From NCBI GenBank assembly GCA_963516475.1, contig CAUQBR010000012.1:1-54574 (forward strand): DNA of 54,574 bases, given 5' to 3'. The notes under the pieces were generated by a model. That model saw only the letters and a program-made list of their open reading frames with translations. It did no database searches and was not told where the DNA came from. Below, in pieces: positions 43,001 through 49,643 of this stretch. The translations under genes and the position numbers were made by a program. Within the stretch, counting starts at the first letter, position 1. Each line of letters opens with the position of its first letter. Source of the stretch: JABCPE02 sp963516475. GTDB taxonomy: Bacteria; Bacteroidota; Bacteroidia; Flavobacteriales; Weeksellaceae.

Positions 43001-44328
43001 ATGAGAGCAGGTTTTCCATTTTGGATAAAATTGTCAAAACTGCCCATCGCATTGCGGTTATAGACATTTCCCTGCGCGTTGATGAGTTTCTGAAAATCAG
43101 CTTTGTTTTCAGGAAGTCCATCTACATTGTATCCTTCGGATTTCATTCTTTTCAGGAAATTGTACAGCGAAGAATTAGTTTCTAATCCCTGTGCAACGAG
43201 AGAGTTTTGCCCTTGTCCTTTGAAGTAATAAATGGCAACTTTCTTGTCCTGATTGTTTTTCTTTTTTAAGTTGATGAAATTATTAACAATCTGAGTAAAT
43301 TTTTTCAATCGGTCAGGAATTGTTTTGAAAACGACCATTCCATCATTTCTTTTCTCCTGAGCGATAAGGACATAAGGATACACCGCGCCGTCCAGCTCTG
43401 GCATTACGATGGTCTGTCCCATAAATCCACCGAACATTCCCATAGGGTCTTTTAGCCAGTCTTCTTCCAGCTGAATCACGGAAATAGGCGTGAAAATTGG
43501 GATGTTTTTTTCTTTTAGCCAATCTACGGTCTGTTCAGGATTGGTCATCTGTAATCTTCCGTGTGGGAAATAAATCACAGCATCAGGATTAATCTGCTCT
43601 AAAAATTCTACTCTCTTATTGAAAGAAGAAAAAGGATAGACATTTAGCCCAGATTTCTGAAGGGAAATGATGATGCTGTCTATATGTGCTTTGTTCCCAG
43701 AAAAAGGATCGTGAATACCAGAAACTATGGCGATTTTTGGTTTTCCTTCTTGATAAAGATTATTTTTTTTGAGGTAATCTTCATAGGCTTTTATATCAGA
43801 AAAAGCGACTTCCTCATCAATATGAAAGAAAACATTTTCTTTTTTCTCTGCGGCTTTTTCAGGCTCTTCAGCGAAGAATTTTTTGCCATCGATGTACTTT
43901 CGGACATATCTCGCAAAACTTTGAAAATTTTTCTTGTTTCCGCTGGAAAGATAGCTGTCCACTTTTTCCGACTGAGATTCGCTCAGACTGCTGATGTCGT
44001 TTTCAGGCGAGGTCACAGACACGAAATGTGTAGGGACTTTTTCAGCAGTTTGTATAATGGTATTTCGCTGATTTTCATCTATTTTAATGCCCATTCCCCA
44101 AGCCAGAACGAAATCGTAATTTTTCAATTTATCGAGCTGGTCGAGCGGCACTTCTTCGAATTTGATAAAGCTGTCTTCATTGGACAGCGCCATATTGGAC
44201 ACTTGGTAATTTGGGAAATTTACCAACGCGATGCGGGTAGCAGAAGCCCATTTGCTCCATGCGAAATATCCCAAAGTAACGGCAAGAAGTCCTAATATAA
44301 TAGATAAAATTCTTTTTTTATTTTTCAT
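40030..44328 (-). CDS. hmuS: CobN/BchH-like chelatase HmuS, membrane-tethered at both ends
   Basis: A 1432-aa protein homologous to the large subunit of cobalt and magnesium chelatases. The chelatase motif FGTHGSLEFTPNKQ corresponds to the FGTHGTLE box of CobN. A signal-anchor helix lies at about 7-24 and a second at about 1404-1424, followed by a KKKRKNE tail, so the whole chelatase domain is predicted to be periplasmic. Cobaltochelatases need ATPase subunits (CobS/CobT, or ChlD/ChlI-type), and none is encoded here. HmuS homologues in Bacteroidota have been reported to remove iron from haem, so that is the suggested role. A lysine-rich insertion with two EGMPEFVAKKLMEK-like repeats lies at about 795-880. 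It is 6 bp downstream of the methyltransferase gene. Confidence 0.9.
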   Translation of the reverse strand: MKNKKRILSIILGLLAVTLGYFAWSKWASATRIALVNFPNYQVSNMALSNEDSFIKFEEVPLDQLDKLKNYDFVLAWGMGIKIDENQRNTIIQTAEKVPTHFVSVTSPENDISSLSESQSEKVDSYLSSGNKKNFQSFARYVRKYIDGKKFFAEEPEKAAEKKENVFFHIDEEVAFSDIKAYEDYLKKNNLYQEGKPKIAIVSGIHDPFSGNKAHIDSIIISLQKSGLNVYPFSSFNKRVEFLEQINPDAVIYFPHGRLQMTNPEQTVDWLKEKNIPIFTPISVIQLEEDWLKDPMGMFGGFMGQTIVMPELDGAVYPYVLIAQEKRNDGMVVFKTIPDRLKKFTQIVNNFINLKKKNNQDKKVAIYYFKGQGQNSLVAQGLETNSSLYNFLKRMKSEGYNVDGLPENKADFQKLINAQGNVYNRNAMGSFDNFIQNGKPALINDAEYTDWLKNSLQTQMYEEVMKHNGAASEGFMGTKKDGKGYLAISRIVFGNVAILPQPPAALSTDDEFKVNHGVKEIPPHAYIGAYLWAQKGFKADAMIHFGTHGSLEFTPNKQVALSSDDWGDILVGAVPHFYYYTIGNIGESIIAKRRTYATLISYLTPAFTESEARSIFNELLDKINYYYKTQDEAHKKDISLQIKKIAVKMGLHRDLRLDSITSKPYSEEEIDKLENFAEEIATEKINGEFYTMGVPYSSDKISSTVLAMSTDPLAYSLAALDKILGKVTDQQLKRKAFFTENYLNPAKNIVLQILNGKSVSPDFIAATAKIQVSEIEKARELLSPQREMPYFVKKAMEKKMKSKNGELTEVEKQLKAGKIPEGMPEFVAKKLMEKVKRGERLGERSSFVGGKLKVSTPKAGQKPETNQIPKEQKERAMAILDIEQTINNVVFYKESLIKSPEMELKSFFNALNGGYVAPSSGGDAVANPRAVPTGRNLYAVNAEMTPSEMAWERGVKLAQNTIEEYRKNHKGEYPKKIAYTFWSSEFIETEGVSIAQALYMLGVEPVRDSFGRVVDVRLISSKELGRPRIDIVIQTSGQFRDLAASRLFLLTKAVELAANAKDENFENQVSAGNIAIEKELVNAGVSPKQAREMSNYRIFGGQQGRYDTGTKEMMLAGDKWDSQKDIAETYMHNMGAFYGNEKEWGKYEKGMLKAALKNTDILIHARQNNTWGALSLDHVFEFMGGMNTAIKEVTGKDPDAYFADYRNRKNMRMQELKEAVGVEARATIFNPKYIKEKMKGKASSAGQIAEITTNMFGWEATRPELIDGEMWNELYETYVEDKHKLGIREFIHKENGTSLQTITAVMLEATRKGMWKASTEQISNLASMHNGLVKEFGAESSSFSANNEKLQNYIAGKLPENEAKEYKSELQKMKTGSTEEINTKEGKVLKKEEVNPEQAKEKMPLNGLLIGGGILVAFIGLLIYFKKKRKNE

Positions 44329-44334
44329 AATTGT

Positions 44335-45180
44335 TTAACTTTTATCATTGATTTTCAAGGTTATAACTCTTTGATTAAATCTTTTGTAAAAATATGGAAT
44401 CTTATAAAGCATTCTAAAAAGGAAAGGGTATCTGCCCTTGTCATAATCACTCATAAAGTATTCATTTTCAATATGTATTTTGGAATTCCAAGCTTCCATT
44501 TCTTTGGAATTTAGAAGAGACCATTTGAATTCTGGGCGTGTTTTTCCTTTCATTGTTCCTAATGAATCGTGCTTTTTCGAATTTCCAACCAAAGAAAAAG
44601 CCAGCATATCAAACACTACGGTAACTTCTTCAAAATGAGCGCACAAAGAATCAAAAAAGTTCTGAACATCTTTTGGGTTAAAATACATCAAAACACCTTC
44701 TATTATGAGTAAAACAGGCTTTCTGTGAGCTTTTACTATTTCTATCCATTTGTAATCAAATAAAGATAACGAAATAAATGTATTTGTCTCATTTTCAGTG
44801 AATAAATGTCGACGAAGCTCAATTACTTCTGGTAAATCAAGGTCGTACCAATGGGTGATTTTAGGCGAGCCAATGCGCTGATAACGAGCATCTAACCCTG
44901 AGCCTATCTGCACCACTACCGCATCAGGGTGTTTTTGGATGAATTTTTGAGCTTCTTTATCTATTAAATTTGCTCTGATGCAGACTCCAGCCTGAGAAAA
45001 TTTAGCATTTTTAAATTTAGAAAAATCGTAATCAATTTTATTGATGATTTCTAAAGCTTTTTCATCATAAAGCAGAGCATTGGAAGGTTTTTTCCGTGTT
45101 TCTTCAGCCTTTGCCCAAAGAGTGATGAGCATAGTTTCTGGAATATCTTGTAATCGATTGGTCGAAAATTTATTTTTCAT
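44335..45180 (-). CDS. LCMT-family SAM-dependent methyltransferase in the hmu locus
   Basis: A 281-aa class I methyltransferase resembling the leucine carboxyl methyltransferase/Tcm-type group. The SAM-binding VVQIGSGLDARYQRIG, the WYDLDLPEVIELRR that follows it and IIEGVLMYF are the family's signature blocks. No signal peptide is present, so it is cytoplasmic. It sits 30 bp after hmuR and 6 bp before hmuS, which implies tight co-expression with haem uptake. Carboxyl methylation of a tetrapyrrole or metallophore is a possible role, not shown. Confidence 0.85.
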   Translation of the reverse strand: MKNKFSTNRLQDIPETMLITLWAKAEETRKKPSNALLYDEKALEIINKIDYDFSKFKNAKFSQAGVCIRANLIDKEAQKFIQKHPDAVVVQIGSGLDARYQRIGSPKITHWYDLDLPEVIELRRHLFTENETNTFISLSLFDYKWIEIVKAHRKPVLLIIEGVLMYFNPKDVQNFFDSLCAHFEEVTVVFDMLAFSLVGNSKKHDSLGTMKGKTRPEFKWSLLNSKEMEAWNSKIHIENEYFMSDYDKGRYPFLFRMLYKIPYFYKRFNQRVITLKINDKS

Positions 45181-45210
45181 TTTTAGAATCTTTATGGTGT
45201 TGAAAATGAT

Positions 45211-47136
45211 TTAGTTATAGTCCGTATCTTGAACTTTTTTATTGAAATTCCATTTTAAGCCCAGATAAAATGTCCTTCCGATATCCACAGAGGAGTAGAA
45301 GCCTACTTTGTCCGCAGTGTAGCCAAAAATATTATTAATTCCACCAGTCAGAGTAAAGCCTAGCGGAAACTTTGAAGCCAGCTGAAGCCGCCAGATAGAG
45401 TAGGGCGCATAGCTGACGAAAGAACTGCTGTCATCATCATATATTTTGGTGCGGCTGAGGTATTTTCCGCTGATGATGATGCTCGGGATGTAATATTTAG
45501 CCGAAGGAATGTATTCCGCCTTGAAAGTCAGCGTGTGTGGGCGGTTTTCGGATCTTCTTTTTCCGATGTCGTAGTAGGAATAAGAACCTTTGAAATGGAA
45601 ATTCTTGTTCAGTTTGTATATCGCTGATACTTCGGAACTTAGCACATCTGTGTTTCCATGGAAATTGACATGGCGAAGGGTGTCCCCGATGTTCCCTCTC
45701 AGATTGATTTTATCCTTTATTTTTGAATATTGAGTGATGAAAGTCAAATTCAGTTTTTTAAAGTTAAAATCAATGGAAATATTGAAATTATCGCTTGTTT
45801 CAGGTCTTAAATTTTTATTCCCCATAAGCTGGAATCCTCCTCCCCAAGGGTGGAACCAGTTGGTATAGAGTTCTTTAAGCGTAGGCGAACGGAACCCGCC
45901 TGAATATCCAGCGCGGATGGTCATCGTTTCATCAAATCTATACATTCCTGACAGGCGGAAAGTGAAATATTGTTTAAAAATAGAGTGATAGTCCATTCTA
46001 GCGCCTGTAACGAGCGTCACAGCGGGATTTATCACCCAGTCCTGCTGTGTGAATGCGGAGTAGGTCTGGGCATTTTCCCTGCCTCCTGTGCTTTCGTTTT
46101 TGAACATGAAACTCAGCAGTTTTTCGGAAAACACTTCACCGCCAGCTACAAGGGTGTGTTTTTTAAACAAATTTTGGTTGTATTGAGAGCTGATTCTCCA
46201 GACTTCGTTTTCGTATTTTTTTTCTTTTTCTTTGATTTTTCGGAAATAATCATACTTGTCGTATCGGTCAAAAGTCCCTGAAACGATGAGGTTTTGATTC
46301 TCATTAAATTTGATATTGGTTTTTAGACCTAAATTATAATTATAGTATTGTTCTCTAACTATTTTGCTCGCTGGCGTGCCTGGGTTTCGCTCACTGAAAT
46401 AGTAGCCAGGCGTAAGGCTGAGGTTTATTTTAGGACTGAGGTTAAATGTTAGTTTTGGATTGATTCCATAGTTGGTAAATCCAGCGACATTCAGCTCGTT
46501 ATAAACTCCACCAGTGGAAATTCTGTCTTTTATGATATAGGGTTCTCTCATCTTGTAGAAAGAAGAAATGCTGAGGTTTCCCCATTTTTGTTTAGTTCCT
46601 ACGGAGAGATTTAATTTGTGGTCTCTGCTGCTGTCGTAGAGGTAGCCAGTATTGATGTCCAGTGGACTTTTGGAATCTTTGGTGATGATGTTGATTACTC
46701 CACCGATGGCATTGGAACCATAGAGCGAGGATGAAGCTCCTTTTATGATTTCTATCCGCTCGATGTTGTCTATATCTATCCTGTCGTAGTCTATGTTATC
46801 AAAGGTTTCGCCCGCCATTCTTTCGCCGTTCATCAGGAAAAGAACATATTTCCCGCCGAATCCCATCATGTTGATATTAGGACTTCCGCCATTGTATGTG
46901 AAATTGATGCCAGAGAACTCGTTTTCCAAGAATGTTTTGAAATCAGTAGACTGAGATTTTTTAATATCTTCAGCGGTTACCACCTGCACTGTGATAGGGA
47001 CATCTTTCAGTTTTTTTTGTGAGCGGGTGGCAGTGACAACTACTTCTTTGATTTCAGTTTCTTTCTCTTTTGTCTTTTGCTGTCCATAGAGAGGAACTGT
47101 GGCTATGAGTGAGAGAAAAAATGCTTTTTTTAACAT
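45211..47136 (-). CDS. hmuR: TonB-dependent haem receptor HmuR
   Basis: A 641-aa outer-membrane receptor. The start MLKKAFFLSLIATVPLYG is a signal peptide; the frame is open 19 codons further, but that part is inside a hairpin. The TonB box region is EIKEVVVTATRS, the plug domain runs to about residue 150 (ERIEIIKGASSSLYGSNAIGGV), and the beta-barrel ends in a terminal GLKWNFNKK strand. GYSGGFRSPTLKELY is a conserved barrel segment of haem receptors; the usual FRAP/NPNL-type motif is recognisable only loosely as GNKNLRPETSDN. It follows two hmuY genes and precedes the methyltransferase and hmuS. Confidence 0.9.
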   Translation of the reverse strand: MLKKAFFLSLIATVPLYGQQKTKEKETEIKEVVVTATRSQKKLKDVPITVQVVTAEDIKKSQSTDFKTFLENEFSGINFTYNGGSPNINMMGFGGKYVLFLMNGERMAGETFDNIDYDRIDIDNIERIEIIKGASSSLYGSNAIGGVINIITKDSKSPLDINTGYLYDSSRDHKLNLSVGTKQKWGNLSISSFYKMREPYIIKDRISTGGVYNELNVAGFTNYGINPKLTFNLSPKINLSLTPGYYFSERNPGTPASKIVREQYYNYNLGLKTNIKFNENQNLIVSGTFDRYDKYDYFRKIKEKEKKYENEVWRISSQYNQNLFKKHTLVAGGEVFSEKLLSFMFKNESTGGRENAQTYSAFTQQDWVINPAVTLVTGARMDYHSIFKQYFTFRLSGMYRFDETMTIRAGYSGGFRSPTLKELYTNWFHPWGGGFQLMGNKNLRPETSDNFNISIDFNFKKLNLTFITQYSKIKDKINLRGNIGDTLRHVNFHGNTDVLSSEVSAIYKLNKNFHFKGSYSYYDIGKRRSENRPHTLTFKAEYIPSAKYYIPSIIISGKYLSRTKIYDDDSSSFVSYAPYSIWRLQLASKFPLGFTLTGGINNIFGYTADKVGFYSSVDIGRTFYLGLKWNFNKKVQDTDYN

Positions 47137-47160
47137 GTTTAATTTTTCTTGATTTATAAA

Positions 47161-47194
47161 AATGGAATTGCCGTAAAAATATGGCAATTCCATT
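47161..47194 (-). terminator. Hairpin between hmuY and hmuR, attenuator-like
   Basis: Perfect 12-bp arms (47161-47172 and 47183-47194, GGCAATTCCATT) with a 10-nt loop, followed on the minus strand by TTTTT. It can act as a partial terminator that leaves hmuY expressed above hmuR, or as an mRNA-processing site. Confidence 0.75.
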
Positions 47195-47236
47195 CACAAA
47201 TATGTTGTTATAAAATAAGATTACTACAAAAAGCGA

Positions 47237-47878
47237 CTAGAATTTCCCATCTGAACTAACCTGATACTTGAATTTAGGATACCCTGCTTTACCTCTATCG
47301 TTATAATAGTGGTTTACTTGGAATTTTACAAATTTTCCTTTAGCTGTTTTCAAAATATATACCCATTGATTTGGAGCATAAACACTAGGCCAAGCTACTC
47401 TATTGTTAGGAGAAATATTTAAATATCCGGTTGTGCTACCAAATCCTCCAGAAATGATAGAAGAGTATGTTCCTTCCTGAGATGTTGGAGGATATCCTAT
47501 TTCCATAGTTCCTTTTATGTCTTTAGTATATCCTGTAGTAGGAGCTTGATTTACAGATGTGTAGTCTTTACTGTTAGTATTTATAGCTTCTCCTTGCCCA
47601 CTTCCAGACTCACCTCCATTTAATTTTACATAATAAGAAGTAAATGCGATATCCCATTCCAGACTTGTTTTAGGGTCTGCAACTGTAACTTCAGTTCCTG
47701 TTTCAAAAGAGAAGTATTTCCATTTAGTTTTATCAGTTGTATCTAAAGTTACTTCTTTTGTTTGAGCATTATTGTTTGAATTATTTGAAGAAGGTGTATC
47801 ATCATTATCTCTGCTACAAGATGTTACAGTGAATAGACTTACTGCTAAAAGAGGTATAAATATTTTTTTTGCTTTCAT
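47237..47878 (-). CDS. hmuY: HmuY-family surface haem-binding lipoprotein, second copy
   Basis: A 213-aa lipoprotein with lipobox VTSC followed by the surface-export-like SRDNDD. The HmuY core is recognised from WKYFSFETGTEVTVADP and LEWDIAFTSYYVKLNGG. Only one histidine is present in the whole protein (FQVNHYYND), whereas Porphyromonas HmuY uses two histidines for haem iron. Methionine, lysine or tyrosine may substitute, for example the Met of GTMEIGY. It lies 25 bp downstream of the other copy and before the attenuator hairpin. Confidence 0.85.
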   Translation of the reverse strand: MKAKKIFIPLLAVSLFTVTSCSRDNDDTPSSNNSNNNAQTKEVTLDTTDKTKWKYFSFETGTEVTVADPKTSLEWDIAFTSYYVKLNGGESGSGQGEAINTNSKDYTSVNQAPTTGYTKDIKGTMEIGYPPTSQEGTYSSIISGGFGSTTGYLNISPNNRVAWPSVYAPNQWVYILKTAKGKFVKFQVNHYYNDRGKAGYPKFKYQVSSDGKF

Positions 47879-47903
47879 TTTTATGTATTTAAGGGGTTAA
47901 AAA

Positions 47904-48539
47904 TTAAAATTTATTGTTACTGTCTGCAACTTGATATTTAAAAGTGATAAATCCAGTAGTATTATTTACACTATTTTTATAACTTGTAAGTTGTAATTTT
48001 ACAAATTTTCCTGATAATGTTTTCACAATGTATACATTTTGGCTCAAGGTATAATCTCCCATATTAGTGTAATTATACCAGCCAGTAGAATTATTATCCA
48101 TCACAGTTCCCGTAATTACAGGGTTTAATGATTGTCTAACAGTACCACGAATAGATTGCATTTCAACTATAGAATCTGGTGTATAGTTAGCAGTAGACGG
48201 AATTTCTGTAACTGCATTAAAATTAGTATTAAGTGTGTTGAAAACTCCAACTTGTCCAGCGCCAGAAGTCCCACTATTAGTCCTGATATTGTATCTATTA
48301 AAAGCAATATCCCAAGTAAGCTCTGTTTCAGGATTAGTTACTTCTACCTGCTGTCCTGTTTCAAAAGAGAAATAAGTCCAAGCAGTAGGTGACATATTAC
48401 TTGCATCTAAATTTGCAACTGTTTTTAGATTTGGATTTGTCTGCTCCTGATTTTGTGCTGGAGTAGAATCATCATTGTCTCTGCTGCAAGAAGCCACTGT
48501 CAAAGCAGCTAATGCTATACTAAAAAATGCTTTTTTCAT
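47904..48539 (-). CDS. hmuY: HmuY-family surface haem-binding lipoprotein, first copy, no histidine
   Basis: A 211-aa lipoprotein (lipobox VASC, followed by SRDNDDS). WTYFSFETGQQVEVTNPET and LTWDIAFNRYNIRTNSG give the HmuY fold. There is no histidine anywhere in the protein; methionines in SIVEMQSIRG, VMDNNS and TNMGDY are the best haem-ligand candidates, as in the methionine-ligated HmuY homologues known from Tannerella and Bacteroides. It is the first gene of the hmu transcript, behind a good promoter box. Confidence 0.85.
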   Translation of the reverse strand: MKKAFFSIALAALTVASCSRDNDDSTPAQNQEQTNPNLKTVANLDASNMSPTAWTYFSFETGQQVEVTNPETELTWDIAFNRYNIRTNSGTSGAGQVGVFNTLNTNFNAVTEIPSTANYTPDSIVEMQSIRGTVRQSLNPVITGTVMDNNSTGWYNYTNMGDYTLSQNVYIVKTLSGKFVKLQLTSYKNSVNNTTGFITFKYQVADSNNKF

Positions 48540-48561
48540 AAATATTAAATTAAAATTTTTG

Positions 48562-48594
48562 CAAAGATAAATAAATCTTATTTATACTAAATAA
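48562..48594 (-). promoter_or_regulatory. hmu promoter with upstream palindrome
   Basis: The minus strand carries TATCTTTG (48562-48569), about 23 nt before the first hmuY ATG. A palindrome with 7-bp arms TTATTTA/TAAATAA and a 3-bp centre (48578-48594) covers the spacer region upstream of that box, where a repressor such as Fur would bind. The Fur assignment is speculative. Confidence 0.5.
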
Positions 48595-48673
48595 AAATAA
48601 GAATATGATTTTTATCATGTTTTTTTGAAGAAATTAAATTCAGAAAAAAGAAGAATAAAACCAAAAAGAACCC

Positions 48674-48681
48674 TAATTTTG
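48674..48681 (+). promoter_or_regulatory. Promoter -7 box of the DUF2809 gene
   Basis: TAATTTTG fits TAnnTTTG and ends 9 bases before the ATG, so the leader is at most a few nucleotides. Confidence 0.5.
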
Positions 48682-48689
48682 CACGAGAT

Positions 48690-49070
48690 ATGAAATTTAG
48701 ATTTAGTTTAAAATATTTTTTCCTTTCCTTACTGATTTTCAGTGTAGAAGTGGCAATTGCTACCATTCTGAAAGACTGGTATTTTGTGAGGGCTTTTGTG
48801 GGAGATATTTTGGTGGTGGTTTTGGTTTATACGCTTATAAACTCGTTTTTCGAATGTAGAAATAAAAGCAAATTACTATTTTTTGTCTTTGTTTTCGCGG
48901 TTTTTGTGGAAATGTTGCAGTATTTCAAACTTGCTGAAAAATTAGGCTTCCCAAAAGGAAGCCCAACCTACATCATAATAGGAAATTATTTCTCGTGGGA
49001 AGATATTTTGTGCTATGCAATAGGTTGTTTATCAGTGTTTTTTATCAATAAAATATTTAGAATAAAATAG
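48690..49070 (+). CDS. DUF2809 small membrane protein
   Basis: A 126-aa protein with four hydrophobic helices (about 7-25, 33-52, 61-79 and 98-120) and a FPKGSPTYIIIGNYFSWEDILCYAIG segment typical of DUF2809. The function of the family is unknown. It ends one base before the convergent thioesterase gene and has no terminator of its own that could be seen. Confidence 0.8.
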   Translation: MKFRFSLKYFFLSLLIFSVEVAIATILKDWYFVRAFVGDILVVVLVYTLINSFFECRNKSKLLFFVFVFAVFVEMLQYFKLAEKLGFPKGSPTYIIIGNYFSWEDILCYAIGCLSVFFINKIFRIK

Positions 49071-49071
49071 A

Positions 49072-49485
49072 TTAAACATCTTCCCAATGCTTGTTTATTA
49101 AATCCATCAGAAAATCAGGGCATCGGATGATTTTTTGTGTCTGAGCATCGAGGAAAAACAGAATGGTAGAGGCTTCGGTGAGTTTTTCTCCCTCAGAATT
49201 GAAAATCTCGTATTGAAATTCTATTTTTGCGGTAGGTTTTTTTGTGATTTTGGTATGGATGTAGAGTAGATCATCATATTTTGCTGGGCGGATATATTTT
49301 ATTTTATATTCCGAAACGGGAAGCCAAATTCCTCTTTTTTCTATCTCATTGTATGAAATTCCGATAGCACGAAAAAGTTCAACTCGGGCAACTTCCAGAT
49401 ACTCAGCGTAGTTACCGTAGTAGACATACTTCATAGGGTCGGTTTCTCCGTAACGAACTCGTAATGAGTGTGTTATGTTAATCAT
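49072..49485 (-). CDS. Acyl-CoA thioesterase, YbgC/4HBT hot-dog family
   Basis: A 137-aa single hot-dog domain protein. The N-terminal VRYGETDPMKYVYYGNYAEYLEVAR carries the conserved aspartate of the 4-hydroxybenzoyl-CoA thioesterase-like group, with the family's usual GxVYHG changed to KYVYYG. It is divergent from dnaA, a common neighbourhood in Flavobacteriia. Substrate chain length cannot be read from sequence. Confidence 0.88.
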   Translation of the reverse strand: MINITHSLRVRYGETDPMKYVYYGNYAEYLEVARVELFRAIGISYNEIEKRGIWLPVSEYKIKYIRPAKYDDLLYIHTKITKKPTAKIEFQYEIFNSEGEKLTEASTILFFLDAQTQKIIRCPDFLMDLINKHWEDV

Positions 49486-49643
49486 TCGTTAAAATTTTAA
49501 ACTTCATACAAATATATTTTTAAAAAACCAATAGAGCAAAAATTTTTTTTAAAAATTAAATTTTCCATATTTGCGACACACAATTTCGGTGAGAAATTTT
49601 CTAAAAAAATCAAATTAATTTTAACCATAATTCAAAGATATAG

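Noticed and set aside
40313..44295. Several open frames of 60-200 codons on the opposite strand of hmuS
   Set aside because: They run antisense to a clear family member, have no family features and carry cysteine/phenylalanine-rich composition typical of reverse-strand artefacts.
47137..47193. Upstream start for hmuR
   Set aside because: It lies within the attenuator hairpin and precedes the signal peptide.
49486..49643. Replication origin directly upstream of dnaA
   Set aside because: No perfect DnaA box or cluster and no repeats were noticed in this gap, so an oriC call is not supported.
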